A stretch of DNA of 28,100 nucleotides from Candidatus Bathyarchaeum sp. (lineage in GTDB: Archaea > Thermoproteota > Bathyarchaeia > Bathyarchaeales > Bathyarchaeaceae). The stretch covers positions 1 through 28,100 of the forward strand of contig PIXT01000010.1 in NCBI GenBank assembly GCA_003096235.1, written 5' to 3'. This document shows, piece by piece, positions 1 through 9,270 of this stretch; position 1 is the stretch's first letter; each line of letters starts with the position of its first letter. Made by a program: the position numbers and the translations under genes. The notes beneath the pieces are model-generated. The model made no database searches and was not told the origin of the DNA. It saw only the letters and a program-made list of their open reading frames with translations.

Positions 1-125
1 AAAGCGGAATAAACTAGAAGAAAACACAGTAAGACTAAGCGCCATTTATTGAAACGCTGAATAATTCTAGAGATACAATGTGTCAAAACGTTTTAGTCTC
101 CATGGTTTATTCCATTTTTTCGTTT

Positions 126-878
126 TTACTGTAAACTTGAATAACTTCCCTTTAATGAATGCTGATTCCCTTTCTTTGTGGGATGCGAAACAAGTCTAAT
201 TATGCCGATTATGTTTTGTATTCCAACATTGATTACCATTCTTAGATGCGATGAACCATTTCTTTTTTCGCTCCACTCAACTGGAAACTCAACAATTCGG
301 TAATTGCTATTTTTGCTTCGAACAATAATCTCCGTGTCCCAAAACCATCCTTTACTCTCACAATCATTTAGAATTTCCTTAATTAGCCTATTCGAAAAAG
401 CCTTAAACCCTATCTGATGATCAAAAACGTTGTCCCTAAACAACACTCCAATAAACATATTGTAAAGCCTTGACGAAACATCACGCAACACTGCCCGATG
501 AATCTTAGCACCATCAATATACCGTGACCCTAACGCCAAATCATTGCCTTCCCGTATCAAATTGATTAGTTGTGGAAAAAACTTCATATCTGTAGCAAGG
601 TCGCAGTCAACAAAAGCGTAGATGTCAGCCTCTACTTCATTAAATGCCCGCTTCAAAGCCAAGCCTTTTCCCAGCTTTTGTGGCGAATGAAGATGAATAA
701 CCTGCGGATACATGCACTGCAGTTTTTGTGCAATCTGGTCTGTTCCATCGGTGCTTCCATCCTCAGATATTACGATACGGAAGTCTTCTCCTAATTGAGA
801 AGTTTCTTTCAGAAGCAATTCTACACATTTTTGTAAGTTTTTAGATTCATTATATGCTGGAACCGTTACCACAATCAA
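126..878 (-). CDS. Family 2 glycosyltransferase (polyprenyl-phosphate sugar transferase type)
   Basis: GT-A fold glycosyltransferase of the dolichyl-/undecaprenyl-phosphate sugar transferase type, expected to move a sugar from a nucleotide donor to a polyprenyl phosphate on the cytoplasmic face of the membrane. Seen: the family-opening VPAYNESKNL, then EDGSTDGT, the metal-binding DxD as FVDCDLATD, and a C-terminal EFPVEW. The open frame continues 22 codons further upstream, but that part lies inside the preceding gene and does not look like the family. I chose the TTG at 878, four bases after the stop of the upstream EamA gene and preceded by AGGGAG, giving 250 residues; a GTG two codons later is also possible. 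There are no C-terminal transmembrane helices, so it is the soluble short form. The neighbour is a small drug/metabolite-type membrane protein, the same pairing as ArnC with ArnE/ArnF, which suggests a lipid-linked sugar made and flipped for surface glycosylation. Donor and sugar are not predictable. Confidence 0.88.
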   Translation of the reverse strand: MIVVTVPAYNESKNLQKCVELLLKETSQLGEDFRIVISEDGSTDGTDQIAQKLQCMYPQVIHLHSPQKLGKGLALKRAFNEVEADIYAFVDCDLATDMKFFPQLINLIREGNDLALGSRYIDGAKIHRAVLRDVSSRLYNMFIGVLFRDNVFDHQIGFKAFSNRLIKEILNDCESKGWFWDTEIIVRSKNSNYRIVEFPVEWSEKRNGSSHLRMVINVGIQNIIGIIRLVSHPTKKGNQHSLKGSYSSLQ

Positions 879-882
879 ATAA

Positions 883-1242
883 TTAGCTCCCTGCTTGTGT
901 TGCAATAAGCGTGACGCCCAGCAGAATAAAAAATACACCCACACCGCTGGCTAAGCCCACAGACTCTTTGAGGAATACTTTGGAGAATAATAGTGTCCAG
1001 ATGTAGGACGTAGCAATTATTGGATATAATACAGACAGTTGCCCCTTGTTTAAGGCGTAAACATACAAAACAGTGGACACGGCATATACTGCAACGCCAA
1101 GGATTAGATGATAATTTGTGAGTAACAATTTGAGGTCAAACTGGAGATTGTTTGCGCCTCGTTTAAACTCCAGCTGCCCAATACTTCCAATAAACGCAGC
1201 TAAGGCTGTTAACAGGATTATTTTCAAATCCACTTTTTTCAC
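883..1242 (-). CDS. Small EamA/SMR-type membrane protein, possible lipid-linked sugar flippase subunit
   Basis: A 119-residue protein with four hydrophobic helices, at about residues 7-22, 44-64, 69-90 and 95-114, of the small multidrug resistance/EamA (DMT) superfamily. The half-size four-helix form acts as a dimer. The motif YVYALNKGQLSVLYPIIATSY, split by the helix 3 start, is typical of ArnE/ArnF-like members that help translocate undecaprenyl-phosphate sugars. Start is GTG at 1242; a GGAGAA lies about 13 bases upstream and GGGTAAG sits directly before it. It is followed after four bases by the glycosyltransferase, and the large surface glycoprotein ends 58 bp upstream on the same strand, so all three may be cotranscribed. 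The flippase role is an inference from this pairing; a plain multidrug exporter is the alternative. Confidence 0.8.
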   Translation of the reverse strand: MKKVDLKIILLTALAAFIGSIGQLEFKRGANNLQFDLKLLLTNYHLILGVAVYAVSTVLYVYALNKGQLSVLYPIIATSYIWTLLFSKVFLKESVGLASGVGVFFILLGVTLIATQAGS

Positions 1243-1300
1243 CTTACCCTATTAATTTCTCCTAGGGTTATAGTTAAAAGGCTTTATGTTTAACGGGATT

Positions 1301-4300
1301 TCAAGTCCCAGATTCACGTTTTTGTTTGCTCCGCTTTTTTCTCAATACAAAAAATGCTGCCGTTAACACTACTGCAGACCCAATTGCTATGTACACTATG
1401 GTGTTCATGACATGCATAGCCAGTACATTTTGGGTGATTTGCTCAAAGTTCAAAGACTCTACTTTGACAAGAAAGCTCTGAAGTGGACTCCGATCGTCAA
1501 TTGTGCAGGTGTATGTTCCAGGCTCAGTTTCGTTACACACTTTGCAATTAACTAAAACAGTTGCGTTAACAACCGGATTGTTGGTGTAAGTATATGCAAC
1601 ATAAACTCTTGCACTAGTCACGCCCAAAGTGTTAGTCTCAAACTCTGTTTTAGTTATCTCAATTTTGTCCCAAATCAGCTCTACGTTAGAACCTTGATTA
1701 CTAATCGTTGTGAGACCAAAACCTTCATCGTCAACAGATGTAACCTCATACACTTGCAGACCCAAAACATCGGATGACACAGTGGATTCCCACCTCAAGT
1801 TTTGGCTAGACCACACCATAGGCTCGCCATTAAGGAAAATTGTTCCCCGTGAACCATCAAAGTTTACAGAATCATATTCGTACTCTGCGGTTAACCAAAC
1901 AGTCTGTAACGAACCAACCTCAACAACATCATCAAAAACAAATGAATCCGTAACATTGACCCTGTCCCAGATGATGAAGGGGTCACTAACAGATTTCGCG
2001 TAAACCGTCAAACCATCATAGTTTATGCCCGTAACGCTCCAAACAACACTGCCCACCACATCAGAGCTGACATCAAAACTTATCCAACCTGTCTGATTTG
2101 TCACATACTCAGTGCCATTAACGGCAACGGTTGCGCCCGCCACATCAGAGCCGTTACACATCCACATCAAATGAAAACTAACAGACTGAACACTACCCAC
2201 ATCCGCCCGCTCATCACTAACAACAGCACGGTCTATCTCGATTGGCTTGAAACCGAAAGCGACATCAACAGTCTGGCCTGTGAACAAAAAGTTGGCTGAC
2301 ATAATGCCTGTGGCTGCATCATAACTCCATGTTGAAACCTGTGCACCATCCACCTTGACGTAGTATGGTGTTGATTCACCTGTTTGCAGCTGTATTGAGC
2401 CTACTTGCCCAGCCGCTCCAGTTGCCGAAACGCTTAGAGTGCCAAGCAATGAGTTCCATGAAACATCAGTTAAACAAGTGTCTGCTGAGACTATTGAAAT
2501 GTCGGTTGCTTTTTCCCAGCTGGCTGTGAAGTTTGAGTTAGAAACAACGGCTAAAATGTTGGTTTCAGGGTCATATTGTTGTGCAATACTAAAGGGTGTT
2601 CCAAGAATGTATGTGGGGCGTTCAAAACCTGAACAGAAAATTTGGGTCGTGTTTGTTGTTTCTTTGACCGCCTTGAGGGCAACGCTCAAGTTTGGGTTAG
2701 TAAATGTTGGTTTTTCAGTTAAAATGGCGTCTGAGTATAGCACCTGAGGGGCGCCAGTGTCTTCAAGTAACAAGAAAAGTTTAGCTTCTTTTGACTGCAA
2801 AGTTACGTTAAGAGGAACAATACTTCCTGCAATGACGCAACCGAATTCATTGGTGAGATAATCAAAGATTATGTAGTCTTTATCCGCGGTTAAGCCTGCA
2901 TCCAAGGGTCTAATGTAATATGTGAAGGCTTGAGTTGCAGTAGAGTTGTCGTGCCTAAGATAGACGGCTCTGTCAGATTGTCCGTGGCTAAGCCAGTACT
3001 CAGTTTCTGGATATGGCAGGTATGTCATAGGTCTAACATGATACGAGCAAAGGTTGTAAATAAAATCGGTTAAGGCATCGGTTAAAACGCCATCAGGCAA
3101 AGAATTGGGATTACGCGTGTTGACAATGTAAGTGTAGCCTGCCCCGTTTTTGTTCTCAACAATAAAAGCGTTAGGTTCACTTTGAATACCATCCACCCAA
3201 GCGATTACACGAGTGTTCTCACTGCCTGACAGATCATAATTGAATTTCAAAAACCAATAATCTGCTTCATCTGGGTCACAATAGCTGTAGGTTTTTCCAT
3301 CCCAAGAATACCAAAAAGTGTCCTGTGTAAAGGTAACACTATGCAAAAAATCGTCAGCCATTATATTCGATTCGCCACCAGAAGAACGCACTTCAACACC
3401 AAAAAGCGAAGCAAAACCTTCAGTCCACGCATACGGGTCTTCAAGGTCATCCACAGTTTCGTTACTGTGCGTAAACGTTAACAATGAAAAAAATACGCCA
3501 CCCTCATTAGTATACTCTTCAATGTTGGATGCAAGGGCATCGCTCATGTGGCTCCACCCCAACCCAACAATAACATCATACTGCTTCATAACAGACGCTG
3601 GTGCATAAACAGAAATGACATCCACCATCCCAAAAGGCAATCCTGTAAATTCTTTCCCAGTTAAGGCATTGCCAATCTGCCAGTTATCCCCTATTCCAGG
3701 AAAAAACAGGTTCAAAAGATTGAAATCGAAGTCGCCCTGCCTGCCAGACTGATCCCACATGCCCCAGTCTTGTCCTCGGCTACTCCATCCGCTCTGTCCA
3801 AGCATAACAGCAATAGATGATCTGTAATCTGGCTGCTCATATTCGATAGTTTGCTCATTTTGTAAGAACGCATAAAACTTTTGAATCACTTTGCCATACT
3901 CGGTTAGCTTTCCATCTTCACCCAAAATGATGTATTTGTGAGGCCAATCTCGATCAAGGGTTCCAAAGAAGTTGCCCTGCTCAAAAAAGAAGTATTTTGC
4001 TCCATAAAACCATCCTTCATAAAGAGCATCCTCTACGTCGCTGGGCGTGAAATCTGCTGGAGGTTTTATCCATTCTCTCCAAGTGTCCACCCACAGCCCC
4101 CAAGCAGGGATGTCATAGCTGTTGCACATTCCTCTAGTTAAGCCAATCATCAGTTCCGTGTTTGGTGCATTGAAAATTTTGCTGACCAAAACGTCACAGT
4201 GAGACGTGTTCGCTGAAGCATAACTAATAACGTTTTCTTGAAGAAATATTCTTGCGCCGCTGTCCTTGAATTCCGCTAACTGCATAGAAGAGGTAATGTT

Positions 4301-4861
4301 TTCGATTACTGCTTCTTCCACTTCGAGTCTGGTGTCGATCTGGTTAGTGGTGTTGTTTAGCCATAGATTCAAGTCAACCTGTTTTCCAGCGATTTCCTGA
4401 ACTAGGATGCCTAAGAGGTGAGGATACTTTGTTTGCCATGACGAAAACTGTTCAGGAGAAATTCGTATTTCGTGGTCTGAAAAGTTGAAAGTTTCAAAGA
4501 TTACGTAAAGTTCCAGATTGTCGGCTTCTCTGATTGCCTCCTCTATCAAAGTTGGGTTCCATGCTTGGTCCATAGGATGCAAAATAACCATGTTGCCGAG
4601 CTGCAACTCTTTTACTTTGTTTATGCTATTTAGGATTGCTTGCTGCTCGCTTTCAAGTATCAAAATTCCCATGAAATACTCTGGGTCGGATTCAACTGTT
4701 TCTTGAGCCAAAACGTTGGAAGCCGAAGAGGAAAAGATTACGGTGCAAAGAAGTGCAACTAAAAAGAAGACAAACAGTTTATGTGCCTTGCCCATCGGTT
4801 TCAAGTTGGTTTCACTGTCCTCAAGTAGTTTGTGCATGACACTAATTAACATTTGAAGCAT
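1301..4861 (-). CDS. Large secreted, membrane-anchored surface glycoprotein with N-terminal TIM-barrel-like domain and Ig-like repeats
   Basis: A 1186-residue surface protein. Residues 23-52 form a signal peptide (GKAHK, hydrophobic core, VLAQ), so translation may begin at Met23 (4795) rather than at 4861; no strong ribosome site decides this. Mature residues about 58-350 look like a glycoside-hydrolase-type TIM barrel and match, segment by segment, the protein at 23212-24390: SDPEYFMG against SDPDFFVG, IGLTRGMCN against VGLCRGAAN, YGAKYFFFE against SGAKYVMIF. Residues about 360-640 include a ThuA/glutamine-amidotransferase-like stretch (QYDVIVGLGWSHMSD). From about 800 onward there are several beta-sandwich units of similar design (xNATVxVNG-like). 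A C-terminal helix (about 1148-1171) followed by RKKRSKQKR anchors it with the bulk outside. More than ten NxS/T sequons suggest N-glycosylation. A binding or hydrolytic role on polysaccharide is inferred; the substrate is unknown. Confidence 0.78.
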   Translation of the reverse strand: MLQMLISVMHKLLEDSETNLKPMGKAHKLFVFFLVALLCTVIFSSSASNVLAQETVESDPEYFMGILILESEQQAILNSINKVKELQLGNMVILHPMDQAWNPTLIEEAIREADNLELYVIFETFNFSDHEIRISPEQFSSWQTKYPHLLGILVQEIAGKQVDLNLWLNNTTNQIDTRLEVEEAVIENITSSMQLAEFKDSGARIFLQENVISYASANTSHCDVLVSKIFNAPNTELMIGLTRGMCNSYDIPAWGLWVDTWREWIKPPADFTPSDVEDALYEGWFYGAKYFFFEQGNFFGTLDRDWPHKYIILGEDGKLTEYGKVIQKFYAFLQNEQTIEYEQPDYRSSIAVMLGQSGWSSRGQDWGMWDQSGRQGDFDFNLLNLFFPGIGDNWQIGNALTGKEFTGLPFGMVDVISVYAPASVMKQYDVIVGLGWSHMSDALASNIEEYTNEGGVFFSLLTFTHSNETVDDLEDPYAWTEGFASLFGVEVRSSGGESNIMADDFLHSVTFTQDTFWYSWDGKTYSYCDPDEADYWFLKFNYDLSGSENTRVIAWVDGIQSEPNAFIVENKNGAGYTYIVNTRNPNSLPDGVLTDALTDFIYNLCSYHVRPMTYLPYPETEYWLSHGQSDRAVYLRHDNSTATQAFTYYIRPLDAGLTADKDYIIFDYLTNEFGCVIAGSIVPLNVTLQSKEAKLFLLLEDTGAPQVLYSDAILTEKPTFTNPNLSVALKAVKETTNTTQIFCSGFERPTYILGTPFSIAQQYDPETNILAVVSNSNFTASWEKATDISIVSADTCLTDVSWNSLLGTLSVSATGAAGQVGSIQLQTGESTPYYVKVDGAQVSTWSYDAATGIMSANFLFTGQTVDVAFGFKPIEIDRAVVSDERADVGSVQSVSFHLMWMCNGSDVAGATVAVNGTEYVTNQTGWISFDVSSDVVGSVVWSVTGINYDGLTVYAKSVSDPFIIWDRVNVTDSFVFDDVVEVGSLQTVWLTAEYEYDSVNFDGSRGTIFLNGEPMVWSSQNLRWESTVSSDVLGLQVYEVTSVDDEGFGLTTISNQGSNVELIWDKIEITKTEFETNTLGVTSARVYVAYTYTNNPVVNATVLVNCKVCNETEPGTYTCTIDDRSPLQSFLVKVESLNFEQITQNVLAMHVMNTIVYIAIGSAVVLTAAFFVLRKKRSKQKRESGT

Positions 4862-5094
4862 ATATTGTGTAATACAGGTGAACTCACTTCAAAGTAGCCT
4901 GCCTAATGAATTCAGTTATTATCTTTTAGGTCAATAAATGCTTTTTCCACAGTCAGTAAAATGGTGCACACAGATTTTTTTAAACATACCATTGTATCCA
5001 AAGAAGGGGCTGCTGAGTCTCCTGCACAGAAAAGAGGAAGAATGAAAAAATAAGACAGCGTTTTTTGATGTGAGTTGTCAACATTCAGTCTTGT

Positions 5095-5766
<672 letters not shown>

Positions 5767-5783
5767 TGTTATCCCCCTACAAA

Positions 5784-5811
5784 ATATGACGTATGTCATA
5801 TCTTATATAGG
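5784..5811 (-). promoter_or_regulatory. TATA box with adjacent palindromic operator candidate for the molybdopterin oxidoreductase
   Basis: On the minus strand CCTATATAAG (5802-5811) is a good archaeal TATA box. Directly downstream lies ATATGAC-4 bp-GTCATAT (5784-5801), with perfect 7-bp arms. Transcription should start near 5780, so the palindrome fills the space between TATA box and start site, where an archaeal repressor would block polymerase. The regulator is not identifiable from the window. Confidence 0.6.
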
Positions 5812-5907
5812 TTTCACATTTTAACAACAACAAAACAACAGCCCAAAACAGTCAAAAAACAAAAATAATAAAGGAAACAAAGTAGCAACACAAGAGAGGA
5901 TGACATC

Positions 5908-6081
5908 TTGGATTTAGACGAATTTCACGGTTTCTTTAAGAAATATTCACCCATAACAATCTGCTTCTTACTCACCATAATTTTAGTGACAATAGGAGAA
6001 AAAGAACGAGCCTCACTTCTTTTGATTTCAGGCTTGGTTTTACAGCTTTTTTGGTCATGGCGCCGACACCGCAAAAGATAG
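5908..6081 (+). CDS. Small two-helix membrane protein (57 residues), unknown function
   Basis: A short open frame in the 450-bp gap between the divergent molybdopterin oxidoreductase and the beta-helix gene. It starts at TTG 5908 with GAGAGGATGA a few bases upstream and ends at TAG 6079-6081. The product opens MDLDEFHGFFKKYSPI (TTG read as Met), has a hydrophobic helix ICFLLTIILVTI, a charged turn GEKERA, a second helix SLLLISGLVLQLFW, and a basic end SWRRHRKR. That hairpin of two helices with a positively charged tail is a credible small membrane protein. A TATA-like AATAATAAAGG lies at about 5862-5872. I do not recognise the family; support is the ribosome site, the promoter and the amphipathic layout only. 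Confidence 0.5.
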   Translation: MDLDEFHGFFKKYSPITICFLLTIILVTIGEKERASLLLISGLVLQLFWSWRRHRKR

Positions 6082-6250
6082 CTACACGCAAAAAACATGA
6101 CGCGGTAGCAGCTATGAACAACGTTTTCGCTAAAAGTTGATTCGAAGCAGATAAGTCAACATTTCTTGACCACCAAAATGAGGAGTTGCAGCTTTTTTGG
6201 TCAAGGTTTCTTGATAAAAACCCTTTTCAGTTCTGCTTAAAGCTGTATTA

Positions 6251-7309
6251 TTGGTGCCTATAGTGCAGCAGAAAATGGCAACCATACTGTTTTTACTGAT
6301 TGTTTCTTTTTGTCTAGTTGCTTTTCCACAAGTTTTGGAGGTAAAAGCAGAAGCTAAGACAATTGTTGTTCCAGATGATTATTCTACAATTCAGGAGGCT
6401 GTTCGCAGTGCAGCGTCAGGAGATACGATTTACGTAAAGAAGGGCGTTTATCAGGAAAATGTAGGGATTGACAAACCATTGTCTTTGATTGGAGAAGATG
6501 TTGATTCAACCATAATTGAAAGCTACAGTGTACCTGTCAAAGTCACCTCGGATAGAGTCAATATTTCGGGTTTTACGCTCAGTTATGGTTATGCTGCAAT
6601 CCAAATGAGTGAAGTAAAGTTTTGTAACATTCACGCAAACAAGATAACAGGTGCCACGTATGGCATAAGAGTATTCAAATCATCAAGCAATAACATAACT
6701 GAAAACGTATTCGAGTCAATCGGAAGTGGAAGTGCTATTCGACTTGATTATGCGCCCCAAAATTTGATACAAAGAAACTACATCAGTTCATGTGTAGAGG
6801 GCGTCCAGCTCATGGAAAGCAGCCACAACAACACAGTTACCGAAAACACAATTGTGAACTGTGATGATCAGGGAATAAGGCTGCTGTACTGTGACAATAG
6901 CATGGTGATTGGAAATAACATAACAAGCTGCGGTATTGGGTTGAGCATTTACGGTGCTAACAACAACACGGTTTACAATAACAGCTTCATTAACAACACA
7001 GTGCAGATTTCAACGAACGAATGGTATGCCCAGCAGTGGGGATACACTTTTTCGGTGAACGCCATAAATGAAAACTACTGGAGCGACTACAAAGGCACAG
7101 ACAGCAACCAAGATGGACTAGGAGACACACCCTACGTTATTGACGAGAACAACCAAGACAGCAGTCCACTCATGAACCCAGTTGATGTAGGAGTAATCGC
7201 TGAATTTCCATCATGGACGCGCATACTGATTATGATACTTGCAACCGTGTCAGTGGCAGTAATTTACAAACGTAGATTTTACAGCCAACAAAAGGAAGAA
7301 ACAAAATGA
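6251..7309 (+). CDS. Secreted NosD-like parallel beta-helix protein with EFPxW sorting-like tail
   Basis: A 352-residue extracellular protein. The signal peptide spans residues 9-34 (ATILFLLIVSF core, ending near VKAEA). Residues 38-290 are a right-handed parallel beta-helix of the NosD/CASH type: IVVPDDYSTIQEAV and GDTIYVKKGVYQENV at the cap, then repeated N-N-x-I/V-x-x-N rungs (NNITENVF, NNTVTENTI, NNTVYNNSF) and the terminal NYWSDYKGTDSNQDGLGDTPY seen in archaeal members. The C terminus is AEFPSW (317-322), a hydrophobic helix and KRRFYSQQK, resembling the tripartite PEF-CTERM archaeosortase signal. Starts at TTG 6251, GTG 6254, GTG 6263 or ATG 6275 all keep the signal peptide; no clear ribosome site is present, and a TATA-like GATAAAAACCC near 6213 would give a leaderless message. 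It overlaps the next gene by four bases. Carbohydrate binding or a structural surface role is likely; enzymatic activity is not shown. Confidence 0.85.
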   Translation: MVPIVQQKMATILFLLIVSFCLVAFPQVLEVKAEAKTIVVPDDYSTIQEAVRSAASGDTIYVKKGVYQENVGIDKPLSLIGEDVDSTIIESYSVPVKVTSDRVNISGFTLSYGYAAIQMSEVKFCNIHANKITGATYGIRVFKSSSNNITENVFESIGSGSAIRLDYAPQNLIQRNYISSCVEGVQLMESSHNNTVTENTIVNCDDQGIRLLYCDNSMVIGNNITSCGIGLSIYGANNNTVYNNSFINNTVQISTNEWYAQQWGYTFSVNAINENYWSDYKGTDSNQDGLGDTPYVIDENNQDSSPLMNPVDVGVIAEFPSWTRILIMILATVSVAVIYKRRFYSQQKEETK

Positions 7310-8403
7310 CAAAAGAAAAAACAGCAGTCACATTGTTAGTGTTCTTTTTGATTCTGCCAGCCTTTTTGTTGCCTGCAGTTAACGCATCATCTGAAAATTC
7401 GTGGACACCCATGAAACCAATACCAACAATAAGAAAAGCCCTTGGCGTTGCTGTTGTAAACGGAAAAATCTACGCAATCGGCGGCAAAAACGATAATGGA
7501 TATCTCTCCACTAACGAAGAGTACGACCCAGCTACAAACACGTGGACCACAAAAGCGCCTATGCCAACCTCAAGAAGCGGCTTTGGCATAGCAGTAGTTA
7601 ACAACAAAATTTACTGCATCGGAGGCAAAATTGACTTCAACTGGGATACTGGAGAGCACATACTTTGTTCAATCAACCAAGTTTATGACCCCTTGACCGA
7701 TACGTGGGAAAACAAAACTTCGATGCCCACAAAAAGGGAACGCACATCCACAAACGTAGTCCATGATAAAATCTATTTGATAGGCGGATTTAAAGCTCAA
7801 ACTAGCTCGCCATATAAACTCTTACAAAGTCCAGTAAACGAAGTTTATGACCCCCAAACAGACACGTGGACAACAAAAACGTCAATACCCACAACCTCAT
7901 ACGGTGCCACATCTGCAACAGTCAACAACAAAATCTATGTGATAGGCGGTTTGCATAGCGATTTAAACCAAATATATGACCCTGCAACGGACACGTGGAG
8001 TCAAGGAGCCCCCATTCCAACTGCAGTTGCCTTAGCGGGTGCAGGTGCAACCAGCGGAGAAAAGGCGCCAGAACTAATCTATGTTATTGGAGGCTATCCA
8101 TCGTACGATGAGGTGCACCTGAATCAGGTCTACGACCCGCAAACAGACACATGGACTATCGGTAAACAGATGATTACGGCGCGCCACAGTTTAGGTGTTG
8201 CAGTTATAAACGATACATTATATGCAGTTGGAGGAGGCTCCAGCAACTTGAACGTTCGCTACTATGAGCAAAATGAACGATATACTCCAATCGGGTATGT
8301 CACAGAGTTTTCGTCACAGCTTATTTTGGTGCTATTCGCTGTTTTGTTGCTGGTTGTGCTTGCCACAGTATTTGGTGTAGTTAAAAAACTAAAAAAGGCA
8401 TAG
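7306..8403 (+). CDS. Secreted, membrane-anchored Kelch-repeat beta-propeller protein
   Basis: A 365-residue protein with a signal peptide (residues 5-28, ending near VNASS), then about six Kelch repeats forming a beta-propeller: each has the pattern KIYxIGG followed by YDPxTDTW and a PMPT/SIPT turn, for example at residues about 55-85, 105-150, 160-200, 210-240, 255-290 and 300-325. The C terminus, YVTEFSSQ plus a 25-residue helix and KKLKKA, is a decayed form of the EFPxW tail of the neighbouring genes. The ATG at 7306 overlaps the stop of the beta-helix gene (ATGA), so the two are translationally coupled. Kelch propellers are binding or sugar-oxidising scaffolds; no copper or catalytic residues stand out here, so a binding or adhesion role at the surface is the better guess. 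Confidence 0.87.
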   Translation: MTKEKTAVTLLVFFLILPAFLLPAVNASSENSWTPMKPIPTIRKALGVAVVNGKIYAIGGKNDNGYLSTNEEYDPATNTWTTKAPMPTSRSGFGIAVVNNKIYCIGGKIDFNWDTGEHILCSINQVYDPLTDTWENKTSMPTKRERTSTNVVHDKIYLIGGFKAQTSSPYKLLQSPVNEVYDPQTDTWTTKTSIPTTSYGATSATVNNKIYVIGGLHSDLNQIYDPATDTWSQGAPIPTAVALAGAGATSGEKAPELIYVIGGYPSYDEVHLNQVYDPQTDTWTIGKQMITARHSLGVAVINDTLYAVGGGSSNLNVRYYEQNERYTPIGYVTEFSSQLILVLFAVLLLVVLATVFGVVKKLKKA

Positions 8404-8451
8404 TTTTTAAATTATTGTTTCATTGATGGAGGATACAGAGGCAAATCAAAA

Positions 8452-9222
8452 ATGAAGCGTAATATTGTTTTAATTGCTAGCATTGTTCTTGTTGTGACAT
8501 GCGTTGTGAGCATGTCCTGTAGACCTGTTCAGGCTTTAGGAGATGTCCACATATTGTCACATTCAAGTTTCTATGATAGTCTTGATAATTTGTATGTTGT
8601 TGGAGAAGTCGAAAACACCGGAGACGCTGCAACACAATTCACTAAAGTAACTGTCACATACTATGATTCAGCCAATCAAGTCATCACAACAAGTCTTGGA
8701 TATTCAACAATAGATATTTTGCTTCCAGGAAGAAAATCTCCTTTCGCAGTTCTACTGCTTGAAAGTGACGATTCATTGAATGTTCACAATTACACGTTAA
8801 GCGTTTCTTGGAGCAACTACGAAGAAGACAAACCAGTTGGACTTGAAATATTATCTTCATCTGAGTCTATTGATTTCTTGGACTTCATGCATGTTACAGG
8901 AGAAATAAAGAACATAGGCGATTCAGAAGCTAATTCAGTTATGGTTTGTGCAACATTTTATGATTCCACAGGAACAGTTGTTGGCAGAAACTGGGAATAT
9001 GCAGAACCAACAGATTTAGCACCCAACGAAACAGGCTCTTTTGACGTAGAACTAATTTACTCACAACAAATAGAAAAAGTAGCAAGCTACAGCCTATCCG
9101 CAGAATCAGAAAATTACGCAGTAATTCCAGAATTTCCAACATGGACAACCATGATTGCTGCACTGGCAATCGTCGCACTAGCAACTGTTATCTACAAAAA
9201 GAAACTAGCGGCAGACAACTAA
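8452..9222 (+). CDS. Secreted FxLYD-domain protein with PEFPTW archaeosortase-like signal
   Basis: A 256-residue protein with a signal peptide (residues 4-29, ending near PVQA) and two tandem beta-sandwich domains of the FxLYD type, about residues 30-121 and 129-222. Each has the order LY/MHVxGEV/IxNxGD, then TVTYYDSxxQV or CATFYDSTGTV, then LxPxxxxxF. The C terminus is VIPEFPTW (224-231), a hydrophobic helix TTMIAALAIVALATVIY and KKKLAADN, a textbook PEF-type sorting tail. ATG 8452 follows AGAGGCAAATCAAAA; the T/A-rich stretch at 8404-8416 may be its TATA box, so it may be expressed separately from the Kelch gene 48 bp upstream. FxLYD domains are non-catalytic; a cell-wall or surface-layer component is likely. 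Confidence 0.85.
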   Translation: MKRNIVLIASIVLVVTCVVSMSCRPVQALGDVHILSHSSFYDSLDNLYVVGEVENTGDAATQFTKVTVTYYDSANQVITTSLGYSTIDILLPGRKSPFAVLLLESDDSLNVHNYTLSVSWSNYEEDKPVGLEILSSSESIDFLDFMHVTGEIKNIGDSEANSVMVCATFYDSTGTVVGRNWEYAEPTDLAPNETGSFDVELIYSQQIEKVASYSLSAESENYAVIPEFPTWTTMIAALAIVALATVIYKKKLAADN

Positions 9223-9245
9223 ACAAACAATACACACAAAACAAT

Positions 9246-9270
9246 CTCTCTTTTTCTATTTTCTAAGTTT
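9246..9270 (+). terminator. T-rich terminator for the secreted-protein block
   Basis: Three T tracts (CTTTTTC, ATTTTC, GTTTTTAT) lie 24-48 bases after the FxLYD stop, in the convergent gap to the SMC operon. Archaeal transcription ends at such T runs without a hairpin. There is no stem here. Confidence 0.5.

Noticed and set aside
1..125. Left edge of the window
   Set aside because: Only short frames and no promoter or repeat that I can support.
2439..2747. Plus-strand frames within the large surface gene
   Set aside because: They are antisense shadows; the minus-strand frame is continuous over 1186 codons with signal peptide and anchor.
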